A DNA stretch of 64,000 bases from JAYYPW01 sp036128855 (GTDB lineage: Bacteria; Pseudomonadota; Gammaproteobacteria; Comchoanobacterales; Comchoanobacteraceae): positions 60,856 to 124,855 of the forward strand of contig JAYYPW010000011.1 of assembly GCA_036128855.1 (NCBI GenBank), read 5' to 3'. Below the pieces are notes generated by a model, which saw only the letters and a list, made by a program, of their open reading frames with translations, was not told where the DNA came from and ran no database searches. Position 1 is the first letter of the stretch. Every line of letters starts with the position of its first letter. Position numbers and translations under genes: made by a program. Of this stretch, positions 46,801 through 54,411 are shown one piece after another.

Positions 46801-48698
46801 GCTACAAGACTAGGTGTGTATTCCGGTCTCTGAGGTTTTTCTTGATTTTCTGTAAAATTAAATCCTATCTCTTTGAGTCTTTTTTGCCTTTTTTCCTTTG
46901 AAAATGTGATTTTTTCAAATCCAGGTCTGTCTATGTTGAGCTTATCTTTCTCAAGACTTAGCAATAATGCGTTTATGCTATTTCGTAAACTGATAGAGGA
47001 TTCTTGATCGAGCTGAAAATCATCTAATACGTGGAAAGCACTAATTTTACCCTGCCTTAAACAATGGTCTAGCGATTCGAAAGCTAATTGGCTATTGATA
47101 TGTTCTAAGCAGAGCAATAAGAAATGATTTCCAAAGTGATACCATAGCTGACTTGCCCATCCTGTAGGGAAATAGTTTAGTGGAATGCTATAAATTAGTG
47201 TTGTGGCAAGAGGGATGTTTTTTTCTTTCAAGGCAGACTCAATACGACATATTTGTTCTAAGTTATTTTGATAACCGTTGTATCTAATTATACCATTGGT
47301 TGATTTTACTTGGATTGTAGATGCTTTTTCTGTTGCGTTTGTGATAGGCTCTTTGGGGAAAATGTTGAATTTTGCTAATAATAATGAGAGCTCTAGTTGA
47401 TTGGTATCGATGGCAAATTGGCTAGGGTCATCATCAAATTTTTGATTTTTTTGATGTTGGGATGTGATCATCATGTGTAAAATATTGCATATATCCTTAT
47501 CAAGACTATACATGAGTACGCACAGTGATACGGGAGTAATATTACGAATGTTTCCAATACGGTTGCCTAGCTTTTGTTCGATTTCAGGTTTGATAATATC
47601 GTGGAAATGACTTGGTAGAGGGCATGTTTTATGTGCGAGTGAGTAGGGGCGATTTTTGCTGGTTATTTCTATATTTAGAATTTTTTGTGCAGCTTCTTTT
47701 GCTTTCATATAAATCGCAATGTTTAGAGCATGTTCTTGATTTTTATTCTTCTGATAAATGTCACTATAATCTAGTAACGTCAGTGCAAATTTTTCCTTAC
47801 CGTGTTTAAGCGCGACCATTACCGGGGTATCGCCATTATTACATTTCTGGTCACAACGCATGCCGGTGTGTATAAGCATTCTAGCAATTTCATCATGCGC
47901 ATTATTGTATTGTGGTGTTTTAGCCATAATATGTAGCGTATTTTCACCTTGTGAATTGACAGAATGAGGCTGAGGGTATTGTTGTAGTATCATTCGCACA
48001 ATAGTAGCTTGGCATCTTACGCTAGCTAACGATAAAGCATTTATTTGGTCTGCATTATATTTGTGGGCATTTTCTGCGTTTAATCTGGTTATATAATCTA
48101 GGATTATATTATCGTTATTGGTTTCTATAGCTTGGGTAAGTATATTGTGTTGTGCGTTACAACTCTTATTAGGATCTGCCCCGATTGCTAATAATGCACG
48201 AGATATTGTGAGATTCTTTCTATGTGATACTGCAATATTGAGTGGAGTTTGATTATCAGTGTCTACAGTGTCTTTTTGTATGATTGCTGCTGCTCTATAT
48301 AGAGGTAAGACATTTTGTATGATAAATATTTCGTCTGCATGCATTATAACATGATGTAACCATTTACCATTTTGTTTGCAATTTGTTAAGTCACAGCCAA
48401 GACTCATAAGTTTGATGGCACTGTCTAAATTTTTTTGTTGTATGGCGCAACCCAAAGGTGTGAGGCCGTGGTTATTATTTTTTTCTAGTGCCTCTTGTTT
48501 TTTTTCTGGGCTTAAACTTAGTAGAAGATCTTGTATATTTTGTATAGAAGCGGGTGGTACATATTTAGTTATAGCTATAGCATGGAGCAAAGTTTGTCCG
48601 TCTTTGTCACGTTTATTAATATCGTTTGCGATAACTGTGCCAGTATTCTCGAGAATAGAGCACCATGAAAAGTTGGGTTTTTTCTTGTTTGTGGGCAT
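43842..48698 (-). CDS. 1618-aa ankyrin / coiled-coil protein with a C-terminal poly(A)-polymerase-like nucleotidyltransferase region
   Basis: Order: ankyrin repeats at about 18-340 (DKDGQTLLHAIAITK, LTPLGCAIQQKNLDSAIKLM, TPLNIAVSHRKNLTISRALL, DTPVMVALKHGKEKFALTLL); a large helical region to about 940; a long Glu/Gln/Lys coiled coil at about 945-1190; then a region from about 1285 resembling the head and neck of class II poly(A)/CCA nucleotidyltransferases. There, D1355-x-D1357 (NEDIDIRIET) and D1406 (LIFDIQIHR) are placed like the three catalytic carboxylates. A later segment (AFWAFHQVVKHHGL, about 1468) is placed like the neck helix AVRFAAKLG of that family. The usual glycine-rich GG-x-VRD motif is not clear (WCGTTATEYA instead). 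The domain call is pattern-based inference; activity unknown. No signal peptide. Confidence 0.82.
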   Translation of the reverse strand: MPTNKKKPNFSWCSILENTGTVIANDINKRDKDGQTLLHAIAITKYVPPASIQNIQDLLLSLSPEKKQEALEKNNNHGLTPLGCAIQQKNLDSAIKLMSLGCDLTNCKQNGKWLHHVIMHADEIFIIQNVLPLYRAAAIIQKDTVDTDNQTPLNIAVSHRKNLTISRALLAIGADPNKSCNAQHNILTQAIETNNDNIILDYITRLNAENAHKYNADQINALSLASVRCQATIVRMILQQYPQPHSVNSQGENTLHIMAKTPQYNNAHDEIARMLIHTGMRCDQKCNNGDTPVMVALKHGKEKFALTLLDYSDIYQKNKNQEHALNIAIYMKAKEAAQKILNIEITSKNRPYSLAHKTCPLPSHFHDIIKPEIEQKLGNRIGNIRNITPVSLCVLMYSLDKDICNILHMMITSQHQKNQKFDDDPSQFAIDTNQLELSLLLAKFNIFPKEPITNATEKASTIQVKSTNGIIRYNGYQNNLEQICRIESALKEKNIPLATTLIYSIPLNYFPTGWASQLWYHFGNHFLLLCLEHINSQLAFESLDHCLRQGKISAFHVLDDFQLDQESSISLRNSINALLLSLEKDKLNIDRPGFEKITFSKEKRQKRLKEIGFNFTENQEKPQRPEYTPSLVAELPTLIQAYDLSDPDSESYKYAYAFWQQVLLKKNNLDVNDEKNLSIPLVELFLYTLEQGIIDLLFDEHLHEPSCILQGLIIIHTCSCPDKRASIMEKIRLFLDTPAPNKRSLFELLSEKIKIRNPLEKGDTQEDSYHIKNARKEKVSTADVLRIAALINQKYIDFQQEKHARTLYVSILNLIIQAHGLFDDLVDLDQWICLHDSQSLSCIQEVNIQKSILAFLAEKYQNPINHNKITQIIRHLAYHLGDDLVACISQDPTIMFLLTQPEHLYSIPVTSHKLRATLQSYVAYLVITNQRKLNCPSYTPERILQAFEETITEQNQNNKELMKRIKELEKNEYLKTKEQRLLQEKSDNQEQKIQKMHAQLSEARQSIETENQSAIEYKNHMESIQKEKEELTVRIHDQEKEIAKLRETTRRQYDEEHELQTKYENMLQTIEQYKKEVENAERKNKKNVESLAHERKNWQDAQEKKNQQLVQDYTNQLTQQNNSYQKLIATLQEKNQEATEKVQQVQNQLQEKIDELKKQHTDEIASLTREHAHVTSKIHIDYEKKIKNMTLPKTRIHGNGSETEMMYRTNHKNKMNTAKHSQSNPHQTNYKKSSTLRHPEEIGAMSMHLAEQAFISNINQQYFSNQAMINAMTINNIQMMRNLENPQHILYLHANIESPSAQTLVPLTKFAEICSTINGIQNIQWCGTTATEYARTSWLEDSNHMQTLLYNYNEDIDIRIETKISTDTLIANIQKRWPTLVQTSIRNIGHFDKVVLRDPQSKLIFDIQIHRRLSNKNTPDRIVWTWQSTDSIWLLNTGSLSLEQKGFLYCHPTFNQLANISELYSAFWAFHQVVKHHGLRRNTQITHHILQRILQDTTHISITKILAESLKHFSNTPYWYACMEVLLFYLTPLTTYQTTVICRYLLPPHARFPHTIDRNSIPDINSIHTTEDFYSVIKSIWIENETNTALLHEKEPINWNEVPQYGEKSSQSPMLSLK

Positions 48699-49114
48699 TG
48701 TATCTATACAGGATAATGATTTTTAACCATATAATATTACTTTTTTACCACGCTTGCACCCTTTTTGCGCAAAGATATATTTTTTTATCAAAATTCTCGT
48801 TTAGGTAGAGTAATCTGGTTTTCTTGGAAATGTGTACTATGGTTACGTAATAATTTTGTAAGTACTAATAGTGATAGAAGGTTAAAATAGATTGTCCTTT
48901 CGATTTACACGTGGCATTTTATATTGGTTTGTGATCATTATGCACCTTGGACTGTGGCGGTTTTTACAGCACATGATAGGATAGGTTTGTTTCAGGGTAT
49001 TCAATTAACATGCCTTATGTTGCTATCGAGTCATAGATGTAAAATAGTGTCTGGTGAGAGATTTACGGTAATGATTATCCTTGGTGGTTAACAATGGTCT
49101 ATATCTGATAGTTG
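48699..49114. other. Intergenic region of about 415 bases, no gene seen
   Basis: Lies between the start of the 1618-residue gene (divergent side) and the end of folA. No frame of convincing length, no tRNA-like cloverleaf and no strong terminator stem was found. It should contain the promoter of the 1618-residue gene, which I could not place. Confidence 0.5.
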
Positions 49115-49630
49115 CTATAATGAAGTATTTTTTAGGGTGTAGATGGTAAAACCAAATTGGTGTTTTGTGTCAGGCTGGTGTGAGACCATTTCTTGAATAT
49201 GCCAGCCTTTTTTGCATATGGAATCCAAAGACTCTGGAAAGTAAGTATCGCCAGAGATGTCATTGTCTACTACAGTGAGATATAGGGTTTGACATCTAGG
49301 TAGTGCTTGTGCATAAATTTGTGCCCCACCAATGATAAAAATACTTTGCGAGTTTTTAACGTGTTGTGTGCCTATCTCAATGGCTTGATCTAGATCTTGT
49401 GCCATCAAACAACCTAAAGGACGGTAATTAACATTCGTAGTCAAAACAATATTAGTACGTTTTGGCAACGGCTTGCCAATGCTTTCATAGGTTTTTCTAC
49501 CCATGATGATGGGGCAATATTGTGTGGTTTTTTTAAAATGCACTAGATCACTCGGTAAATGCCAAGGTAGCTGGTTATCTATACCAATAACGCGTTTGTT
49601 ATTGATTGCGACAATCATGGATATTTTCAT
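49115..49630 (-). CDS. folA: Dihydrofolate reductase
   Basis: NADPH-dependent reduction of dihydrofolate to tetrahydrofolate. The start at 49630 (MKISMIVAINNKRVIG) fits the family; the frame is open to 49666 but those 12 residues are not conserved. Motifs: NQLPWHLPSDLVHFKKTT with the substrate-binding acidic residue, IIMGRKTYESIGKPLPKRTNIVLT, IFIIGGAQIYAQALP, and DTYFPE near the C-terminus. The resulting 171 residues are normal. Confidence 0.96.
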   Translation of the reverse strand: MKISMIVAINNKRVIGIDNQLPWHLPSDLVHFKKTTQYCPIIMGRKTYESIGKPLPKRTNIVLTTNVNYRPLGCLMAQDLDQAIEIGTQHVKNSQSIFIIGGAQIYAQALPRCQTLYLTVVDNDISGDTYFPESLDSICKKGWHIQEMVSHQPDTKHQFGFTIYTLKNTSL

Positions 49631-49778
49631 ATTAAGAGTTAATTGCAATTGAACCCATAATGACATAGCGGGTTATCTGGTGCAAGAAACGATGTCATTT
49701 CACTTGCTTTTGCGTTGTTTTTTTTAACGCTTTTTATGTCGTAAGTTTTATTGTGGCAGACTTCACTTGAATTGTCAT

Positions 49779-49816
49779 TTACCCCGTCTTATTTACCTAG
49801 TGTTCCTCTGGGGTAA
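49779..49816. repeat. Inverted repeat upstream of the gene at 49966
   Basis: TTACCCC (49779-49785) and GGGGTAA (49810-49816) are perfect 7-base arms around a 24-base spacer, in the gap after folA start. Could be an operator or a weak RNA stem; no function can be assigned. Confidence 0.35.
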
Positions 49817-49965
49817 GAGGGTGGTATAAGTGTACGCTTAAATATAAAGGTGTCTAGCGCTTATGGTTTTTACCTCACTGTAGCTGCTTGGCATGTTTGT
49901 AGAATGGACTTGCCTTTGGGGGTATGTTGTGATATTTGTATGTAATATCAGAACTATAGGGTATT

Positions 49966-50778
49966 ATGATGATAATTCTAGCCACCACCGCAACTCTTTT
50001 CTTTGGTTTCACAGATTTTTTTATAAGCCGAGACTGGAAAGACCAAGACGTGTCTTCTACTTTCTCTGTGCCTTTGGTTAATCTTCCTCCAATCTTTACA
50101 ACTATAATTAGCCTTCCTTCTTTTTTTAGCGTATTGAGGATGCGTGCCAAACCTTGGGGAATGTTGAGACCACAGAGTAATACCTTTAATCAAGGTTTTG
50201 ATTTTAGTGGCGAATCTGTCTCTTATTCCTACCCGAGTGGTGTCCAGGATATCTATTATCACTACCCGGCAGATGTCCAGGTCAAACCTTTTGGTTTTGT
50301 TGTTCTTGGTTTTTTGAGTGTTTTCCTGCTACCCGCGGGGATGATTTATCTTCTAGAAGTTGGTGTAACATCTTTGGCAAACTACGCAGTATTAGGATGT
50401 AATAAGCTTTTTGGTTCCAGCCTGCAACCGTTCTATAACCTTCGACTTCTCTCGATGCCAGTAGGATCCATCTTAGCGCATGTTGGATGGGTGGTGATTT
50501 CGGTGCCAACCTCTGTTGCGACCCTATTAGTACGTACTTGTCAACAGGTTGTAAAAGGAGTAGCCAGTTTTATTCATGCTGCCTCGCCAAGATCTGGTCT
50601 GACGAACCTTGCTTCATCTATCAACAGTTCTATGCATGCTTCACAGGTGCGGTCTAATGTAGAAAGACAACCCTTGCTACAGTGTGAGAACGCTAGAGTA
50701 AATGATGCTCCACAGTCTGCTGATCAGGTTGATGCTACAAGAAATACAAACCACATGGATATTCTCAACAATAAATAG
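49966..50778 (+). CDS. Hypothetical membrane protein, 270 aa
   Basis: Not recognised. Start ATG 49966 (a second ATG follows at once). Hydrophobic segments near 1-17, 40-58, 107-130 (FGFVVLGFLSVFLLPAGMIY) and 160-190 (VGSILAHVGWVVISVPTSVA) are separated by a polar, Tyr/Ser-rich stretch (SYSYPSGVQDIYYHYPADVQ). The last 70 residues are polar and Ser/Asn-rich. No motif recognised. The tail overlaps a small out-of-phase frame (50732-50866) that continues past the stop. Confidence 0.66.
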   Translation: MMIILATTATLFFGFTDFFISRDWKDQDVSSTFSVPLVNLPPIFTTIISLPSFFSVLRMRAKPWGMLRPQSNTFNQGFDFSGESVSYSYPSGVQDIYYHYPADVQVKPFGFVVLGFLSVFLLPAGMIYLLEVGVTSLANYAVLGCNKLFGSSLQPFYNLRLLSMPVGSILAHVGWVVISVPTSVATLLVRTCQQVVKGVASFIHAASPRSGLTNLASSINSSMHASQVRSNVERQPLLQCENARVNDAPQSADQVDATRNTNHMDILNNK

Positions 50779-50866
50779 TCTGAATGCTTGGCTTCCTTTA
50801 AACTTTAAGCCAGTATGGAGCTATTTCTACGCCTGGTTTGCTAAGATCAAACGTTTCTACGGTTAA
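50732..50866 (+). CDS. Possible small ORF, 44 aa, overlapping the end of the previous gene out of phase
   Basis: ATG 50732 to TAA 50866. The second half is rich in aromatic and basic residues (PVWSYFYAWFAKIKRFYG), unusual for translated non-coding AT-rich DNA and amphipathic in look. It may be a real short peptide or the former C-terminus of the 270-residue protein, now out of frame after an indel. Only a weak AGGTT lies before the ATG. Confidence 0.22.
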   Translation: MLQEIQTTWIFSTINSLNAWLPLNFKPVWSYFYAWFAKIKRFYG

Positions 50867-51307
50867 TACTCCTAATTCACATAGGTTGACTTTAGTGTGG
50901 TTCTTGTTAATCAATTTATACTTGTGCAATCACATAAGGGTGATAGGGATGGAAGTTGGTCTTATCAAAGGGTGATGTAGAGATTTTATCGTTTGGAAAT
51001 AATCTTTTTATAGATCATACGAGTCTTATCTGGTTAGAGAATGGCAACCGGTGGATGCTTTTGCTTGAGGTCGTGTCGAAAAATTATTAATCTCTTAACT
51101 CCTTTCTTGAGCGTATGCATGGGTTAAAGAATAATTAATTGGGGAGGTTTCCTTTTTATCATTAAAGCATTGATATATATGAAAAAATATTTTATTTCGG
51201 CTTGAGGATTATGAACCAATTGTTAATTTTATAAAAAAACCTTTTTTTTATTCCCTGTGTGTTTTTTTATTGTTATGTTGTGGGAAATTTAATTAGCGAG
51301 TACTACT
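50779..51307. other. Intergenic region of about 530 bases
   Basis: Apart from the tail of the small out-of-phase ORF at 50732-50866, I see no gene, tRNA or array here. The final 150 bases are very AT-rich with several T and A runs, as in a promoter region for the next gene. A purine-rich GGGGAGG at about 51140 has no start codon at suitable distance. Confidence 0.5.
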
Positions 51308-51703
51308 GTGCACAAGAATACTTCTACCGAAGGAGATAATCACGTTCTTTTGGATCGAACTTTGTCTTCTTCTCTTCCTGAAATGATTAAGGTAGGTACG
51401 GCGTTATCCTTGGTTTCACGTGGTGCAAATATATTCGAGATAGATAAAAACAAGGTGGCTCTTTGGATGGAAACTGCTGCTGCAAATGGGCAATGGAAAT
51501 TGGTAGATTTTTTTGTTTCTCAATTATCGAATTTGCAAGTTGTGCGTAGCTCTTCCGGTGCTCCATCTGCAGTGGTGGAGTCAGGTTCATTTGAACGTAA
51601 CAAGGTTGCTTGTGATGCGTTTCGACATAAGCCAACAGAGTGCTCGAGTGATGAAAAGCAACAAGACCATGATCCTCATAATCATAAATTTACACACGTG
51701 TAA
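51308..51703 (+). CDS. Small protein with one ankyrin-like unit, 131 aa
   Basis: The frame opens at GTG 51308. Residues about 30-70 follow the ankyrin pattern once: LVSRGANIFEIDKNK, then ALWMETAAANGQWKLVDFFV, where AAANG and LVDFFV fit the two helices of a repeat. The rest is polar, Ser/His-rich (CSSDEKQQDHDPHNHKFTH) and probably disordered. A single repeat is not stable alone, so this may be a remnant of a larger ankyrin gene or a short adaptor. No ribosome site is clear. Confidence 0.5.
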   Translation: MHKNTSTEGDNHVLLDRTLSSSLPEMIKVGTALSLVSRGANIFEIDKNKVALWMETAAANGQWKLVDFFVSQLSNLQVVRSSSGAPSAVVESGSFERNKVACDAFRHKPTECSSDEKQQDHDPHNHKFTHV

Positions 51704-51909
51704 CCTCTTGTATGGTTTTATGGAGTGGGCTTGCTTTTTTTGTGATGACCAATGAAGACAGGCGTTGAAATGCTTGTAGCTAAGTAATCGTTCGGCTTTT
51801 AGGATAGGGATTACCTTTGAAGCTCTAAGTCTACTGAGTATTCGACGATCCTCCAGGTTTTTACAAGATATCTATTTGTTCTATAGCATTAGATTGAGCT
51901 AGTCTAAGT

Positions 51910-51939
51910 AGGGTTAATATCCATCAAGTGTATAACCCT
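51910..51939. promoter_or_regulatory. Inverted repeat in front of the cytochrome oxidase cluster
   Basis: AGGGTTA (51910-51916) and TAACCCT (51933-51939) are perfect 7-base arms with a 16-base spacer, ending 22 bases before the GTG of the cytochrome gene. It could be an operator for a dimeric regulator, or an RNA stem affecting translation start. No factor can be named. Confidence 0.45.
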
Positions 51940-51961
51940 GAGAAAAAAACTTGCTCGTTAT

Positions 51962-53563
51962 GTGCTTCTACGCTACATTTACGGTGTGTATCGCAATCAA
52001 TATCTACTTACAGTCGTACGTGTCCTTTTTTTGATCCTGGTAAGTGGGCGGGGTGCATGTGCGCAACAAACTCATACTGTGCAGGATGACCACTATGCAA
52101 CTTATCCGCAAGTGAACGCAAGTGGAGACGACGAAGCGCGCATTGCAAGAGGGGAGTATTTAACTAAGGCTGGGGACTGCATTGCTTGTCATACAACCAA
52201 GGACGGTGAAGCTTTTGCAGGTGGCCTTCCCCTTGAAACACCATTTGGTACCTTTTATTCACCTAATATTACGCCAAACCGGGAGCATGGTATTGGTGGA
52301 TGGACCGATAATGAGTTCATTCAGGCGATGCGACATGGTGTGGCACCAGATGGTTCGTCATATTACCCTGCGTTTCCTTACGTGTATTATAATCGAGTTA
52401 ATGATGATGATATATTAGCCATTAAGGCTTATCTAGATCATATACCTGCAGTAGACAAACCTAATATTCAGCATGAGGTCCCTTTTCCTTTCAATATTCG
52501 TGCTTTACAGTGGGTCTGGAAATTGTTTTTCTTTTTTCCTGAAATGGGGGAGTTTGCTTATGATGTTGACCGCTCAGATGTTTGGAATAGGGGGCGGTAT
52601 TTAGTAGAAGGTTTGGCACATTGTGGTATGTGTCACACGCCTATGAATTTTGTAGGTGTTGCACAGAATCGCTTAGCTTTTACCGGTAATATGGTGGATG
52701 GTTGGTATGCACCTAATATAACTGGTAGCAATTTGCTAAAAGTTCAGGAACAAGATCTGGTGCATATGTTTGTTTCAGACGAGAAGCCAGGAGGACGTGG
52801 TCAAGTGCAAGGTCCAATGCGCGAAGTAAATCACGATAGCCTAATATATCTGGATCAACAGGACTTAGGTGCGATTGCACATTATATTAAATCGACGGTG
52901 CAGATCCGCCCTGATGACAAACCTGTGGTTGTTTCAGGAGATCGTTTATCGGTTGGTAAACAGATATATCAGCCATACTGTTCTTCTTGTCACAATGTGG
53001 GCTCGGCTGGCGCGCCTAAAATTGGGGATGCCATAGCATGGCAAACTAGAATGACAGAGGGTAGAGACACGCTCTATTACAATGCAATTCATGGTAAAGG
53101 GGTGATGTCTGCACGTGGGCTTTGTCCAGACGAAGTAGCGTGTAATGATGAGCAAGTATCTGCTGCTGTCGATTATATCTTAGCAAAATCACTTCCTCAG
53201 GAAGGAGTAAAAGTAGCTAGCCGGCAAAAAGGTAAAAAGCCAAAACAATATACAATGGAAGATGGCCGTGACATATTTATCAATACTTGTGCAACCTGTC
53301 ATGTACATGGTAATTTAGAAGCTCCAAGGCTTGGTTATCCAAAAGATTGGACAGGAAGATTAGACAAGAGTTTTGACGTAATGATCACCGGAGTTTTAGA
53401 AGGTTCTGCTAGTGAAGATGCATCGAACTCGGATGTTAACCAAACTGGTTGTATTCTTGTTAAAGGTGGCTGTGAAGCTTGCAATGATGCAGAAGTAATA
53501 GCTGCTATTAAATATTTGGTACACTCTGTTGTGCCTGAAGGAAAGGATTTTTCTAAATGGTAA
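51962..53563 (+). CDS. Tetraheme c-type cytochrome, probable electron donor to the aa3 oxidase
   Basis: Start GTG 51962; N-terminal signal VVRVLFLILVSGRGACA, cut probably before QQTH. Four CxxCH heme sites: CIACH at 73, CGMCH at 221, CSSCH at 340 and CATCH at 443. The first two domains resemble the cytochrome subunit of membrane alcohol/gluconate dehydrogenases (GGLPLETPFGTFYSPNITP). The last two resemble cytochrome c5 (GSAGAPKIGD, CNDEQVSAAVDYIL; GCEACNDAEVIAAIKYL). It overlaps coxB by 7 bases, so translation is coupled and a role in passing electrons to the CuA site is likely. The fusion of these two cytochrome types in one 533-residue protein is unusual. Periplasmic, soluble or loosely membrane-held. 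Confidence 0.9.
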   Translation: MLLRYIYGVYRNQYLLTVVRVLFLILVSGRGACAQQTHTVQDDHYATYPQVNASGDDEARIARGEYLTKAGDCIACHTTKDGEAFAGGLPLETPFGTFYSPNITPNREHGIGGWTDNEFIQAMRHGVAPDGSSYYPAFPYVYYNRVNDDDILAIKAYLDHIPAVDKPNIQHEVPFPFNIRALQWVWKLFFFFPEMGEFAYDVDRSDVWNRGRYLVEGLAHCGMCHTPMNFVGVAQNRLAFTGNMVDGWYAPNITGSNLLKVQEQDLVHMFVSDEKPGGRGQVQGPMREVNHDSLIYLDQQDLGAIAHYIKSTVQIRPDDKPVVVSGDRLSVGKQIYQPYCSSCHNVGSAGAPKIGDAIAWQTRMTEGRDTLYYNAIHGKGVMSARGLCPDEVACNDEQVSAAVDYILAKSLPQEGVKVASRQKGKKPKQYTMEDGRDIFINTCATCHVHGNLEAPRLGYPKDWTGRLDKSFDVMITGVLEGSASEDASNSDVNQTGCILVKGGCEACNDAEVIAAIKYLVHSVVPEGKDFSKW

Positions 53564-54384
53564 ATGGTTTGACATTACGATTAAGGCGATCACTAATGTG
53601 GATAAATTGCCTAGTGTTCATGAATGTATGGGTTATAGATGCTTTTGCGGATTATACTTTGAACATGCCCTATGGTGTAACCCCTACAAGTCACAAGATT
53701 TATGATCTACATATGCTTATTTTTTATATTTGTGTGGTGATAGCCGTAGGCGTATTTGCCACTCTTTTTTATGCTATGTATGCATTTCGCAAAAGTAAGC
53801 AACCCAAGGCGGCGCAGTTTCATGAAAGCGTTGTTGTAGAAGTTGTTTGGACGGTTATACCCCTTATTCTAGTTGTACTCATGATGGTTCCAACGGTATA
53901 TGTGATGTATGACTTAGATGACTCCTCAAGGCCGTCAATGAATATCAAAATAACAGGTATTCAATGGAAATGGCAGTACGATTATCTAGAAGATGGAATT
54001 GGTTTTTACAGTAACTTATTGACCACACCTGCGCAAATACGGGGTGAAAAGCCGAAAGGTCAGCACTATCTTTTGGAAGTTGATAAACCTCTAGTTGTTC
54101 CTATACACACAAAAATCCGTCTTCTTTTTACGTCTAACGATGTAAATCACTCTTGGTGGGTCCCAGAACTTGGCGTCAAGAAAGACTGTATACCCGGTTA
54201 TATCAATGATGCATGGATTAAAGTGGATAAGCCTGGAGTGTATCGTGGACAGTGTACGGAGCTTTGTGGTATGCAACATGGGTATATGCCAATTGTTGTG
54301 GAGGCAATGGCCGAAGCAGATTATGCTCGCTGGTTACAGGCTCAGAAACAAGATCGATCGACAGGTAAAAGTCGACGAGGCTAA
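53557..54384 (+). CDS. coxB: Cytochrome c oxidase subunit II (CuA subunit)
   Basis: Receives electrons from cytochrome c at the binuclear CuA site. CuA ligands are all present: His198 (NHSWWVPELG), Cys233, Glu235, Cys237, His241 and Met244 (CTELCGMQHGYMP). An N-terminal signal-like helix (LVFMNVWVIDAFA) precedes two membrane helices (about 50-75 and 93-115). No C-terminal heme c domain. The conserved Trp/Tyr patch IQWKWQYDY is present. The ATG overlaps the cytochrome gene; coxA follows after 27 bases with AAGGGG upstream. Length of 275 residues is normal. Confidence 0.97.
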   Translation: MVNGLTLRLRRSLMWINCLVFMNVWVIDAFADYTLNMPYGVTPTSHKIYDLHMLIFYICVVIAVGVFATLFYAMYAFRKSKQPKAAQFHESVVVEVVWTVIPLILVVLMMVPTVYVMYDLDDSSRPSMNIKITGIQWKWQYDYLEDGIGFYSNLLTTPAQIRGEKPKGQHYLLEVDKPLVVPIHTKIRLLFTSNDVNHSWWVPELGVKKDCIPGYINDAWIKVDKPGVYRGQCTELCGMQHGYMPIVVEAMAEADYARWLQAQKQDRSTGKSRRG

Positions 54385-54411
54385 CCTTTATTAAAAGCAA
54401 GGGGAAAACAG

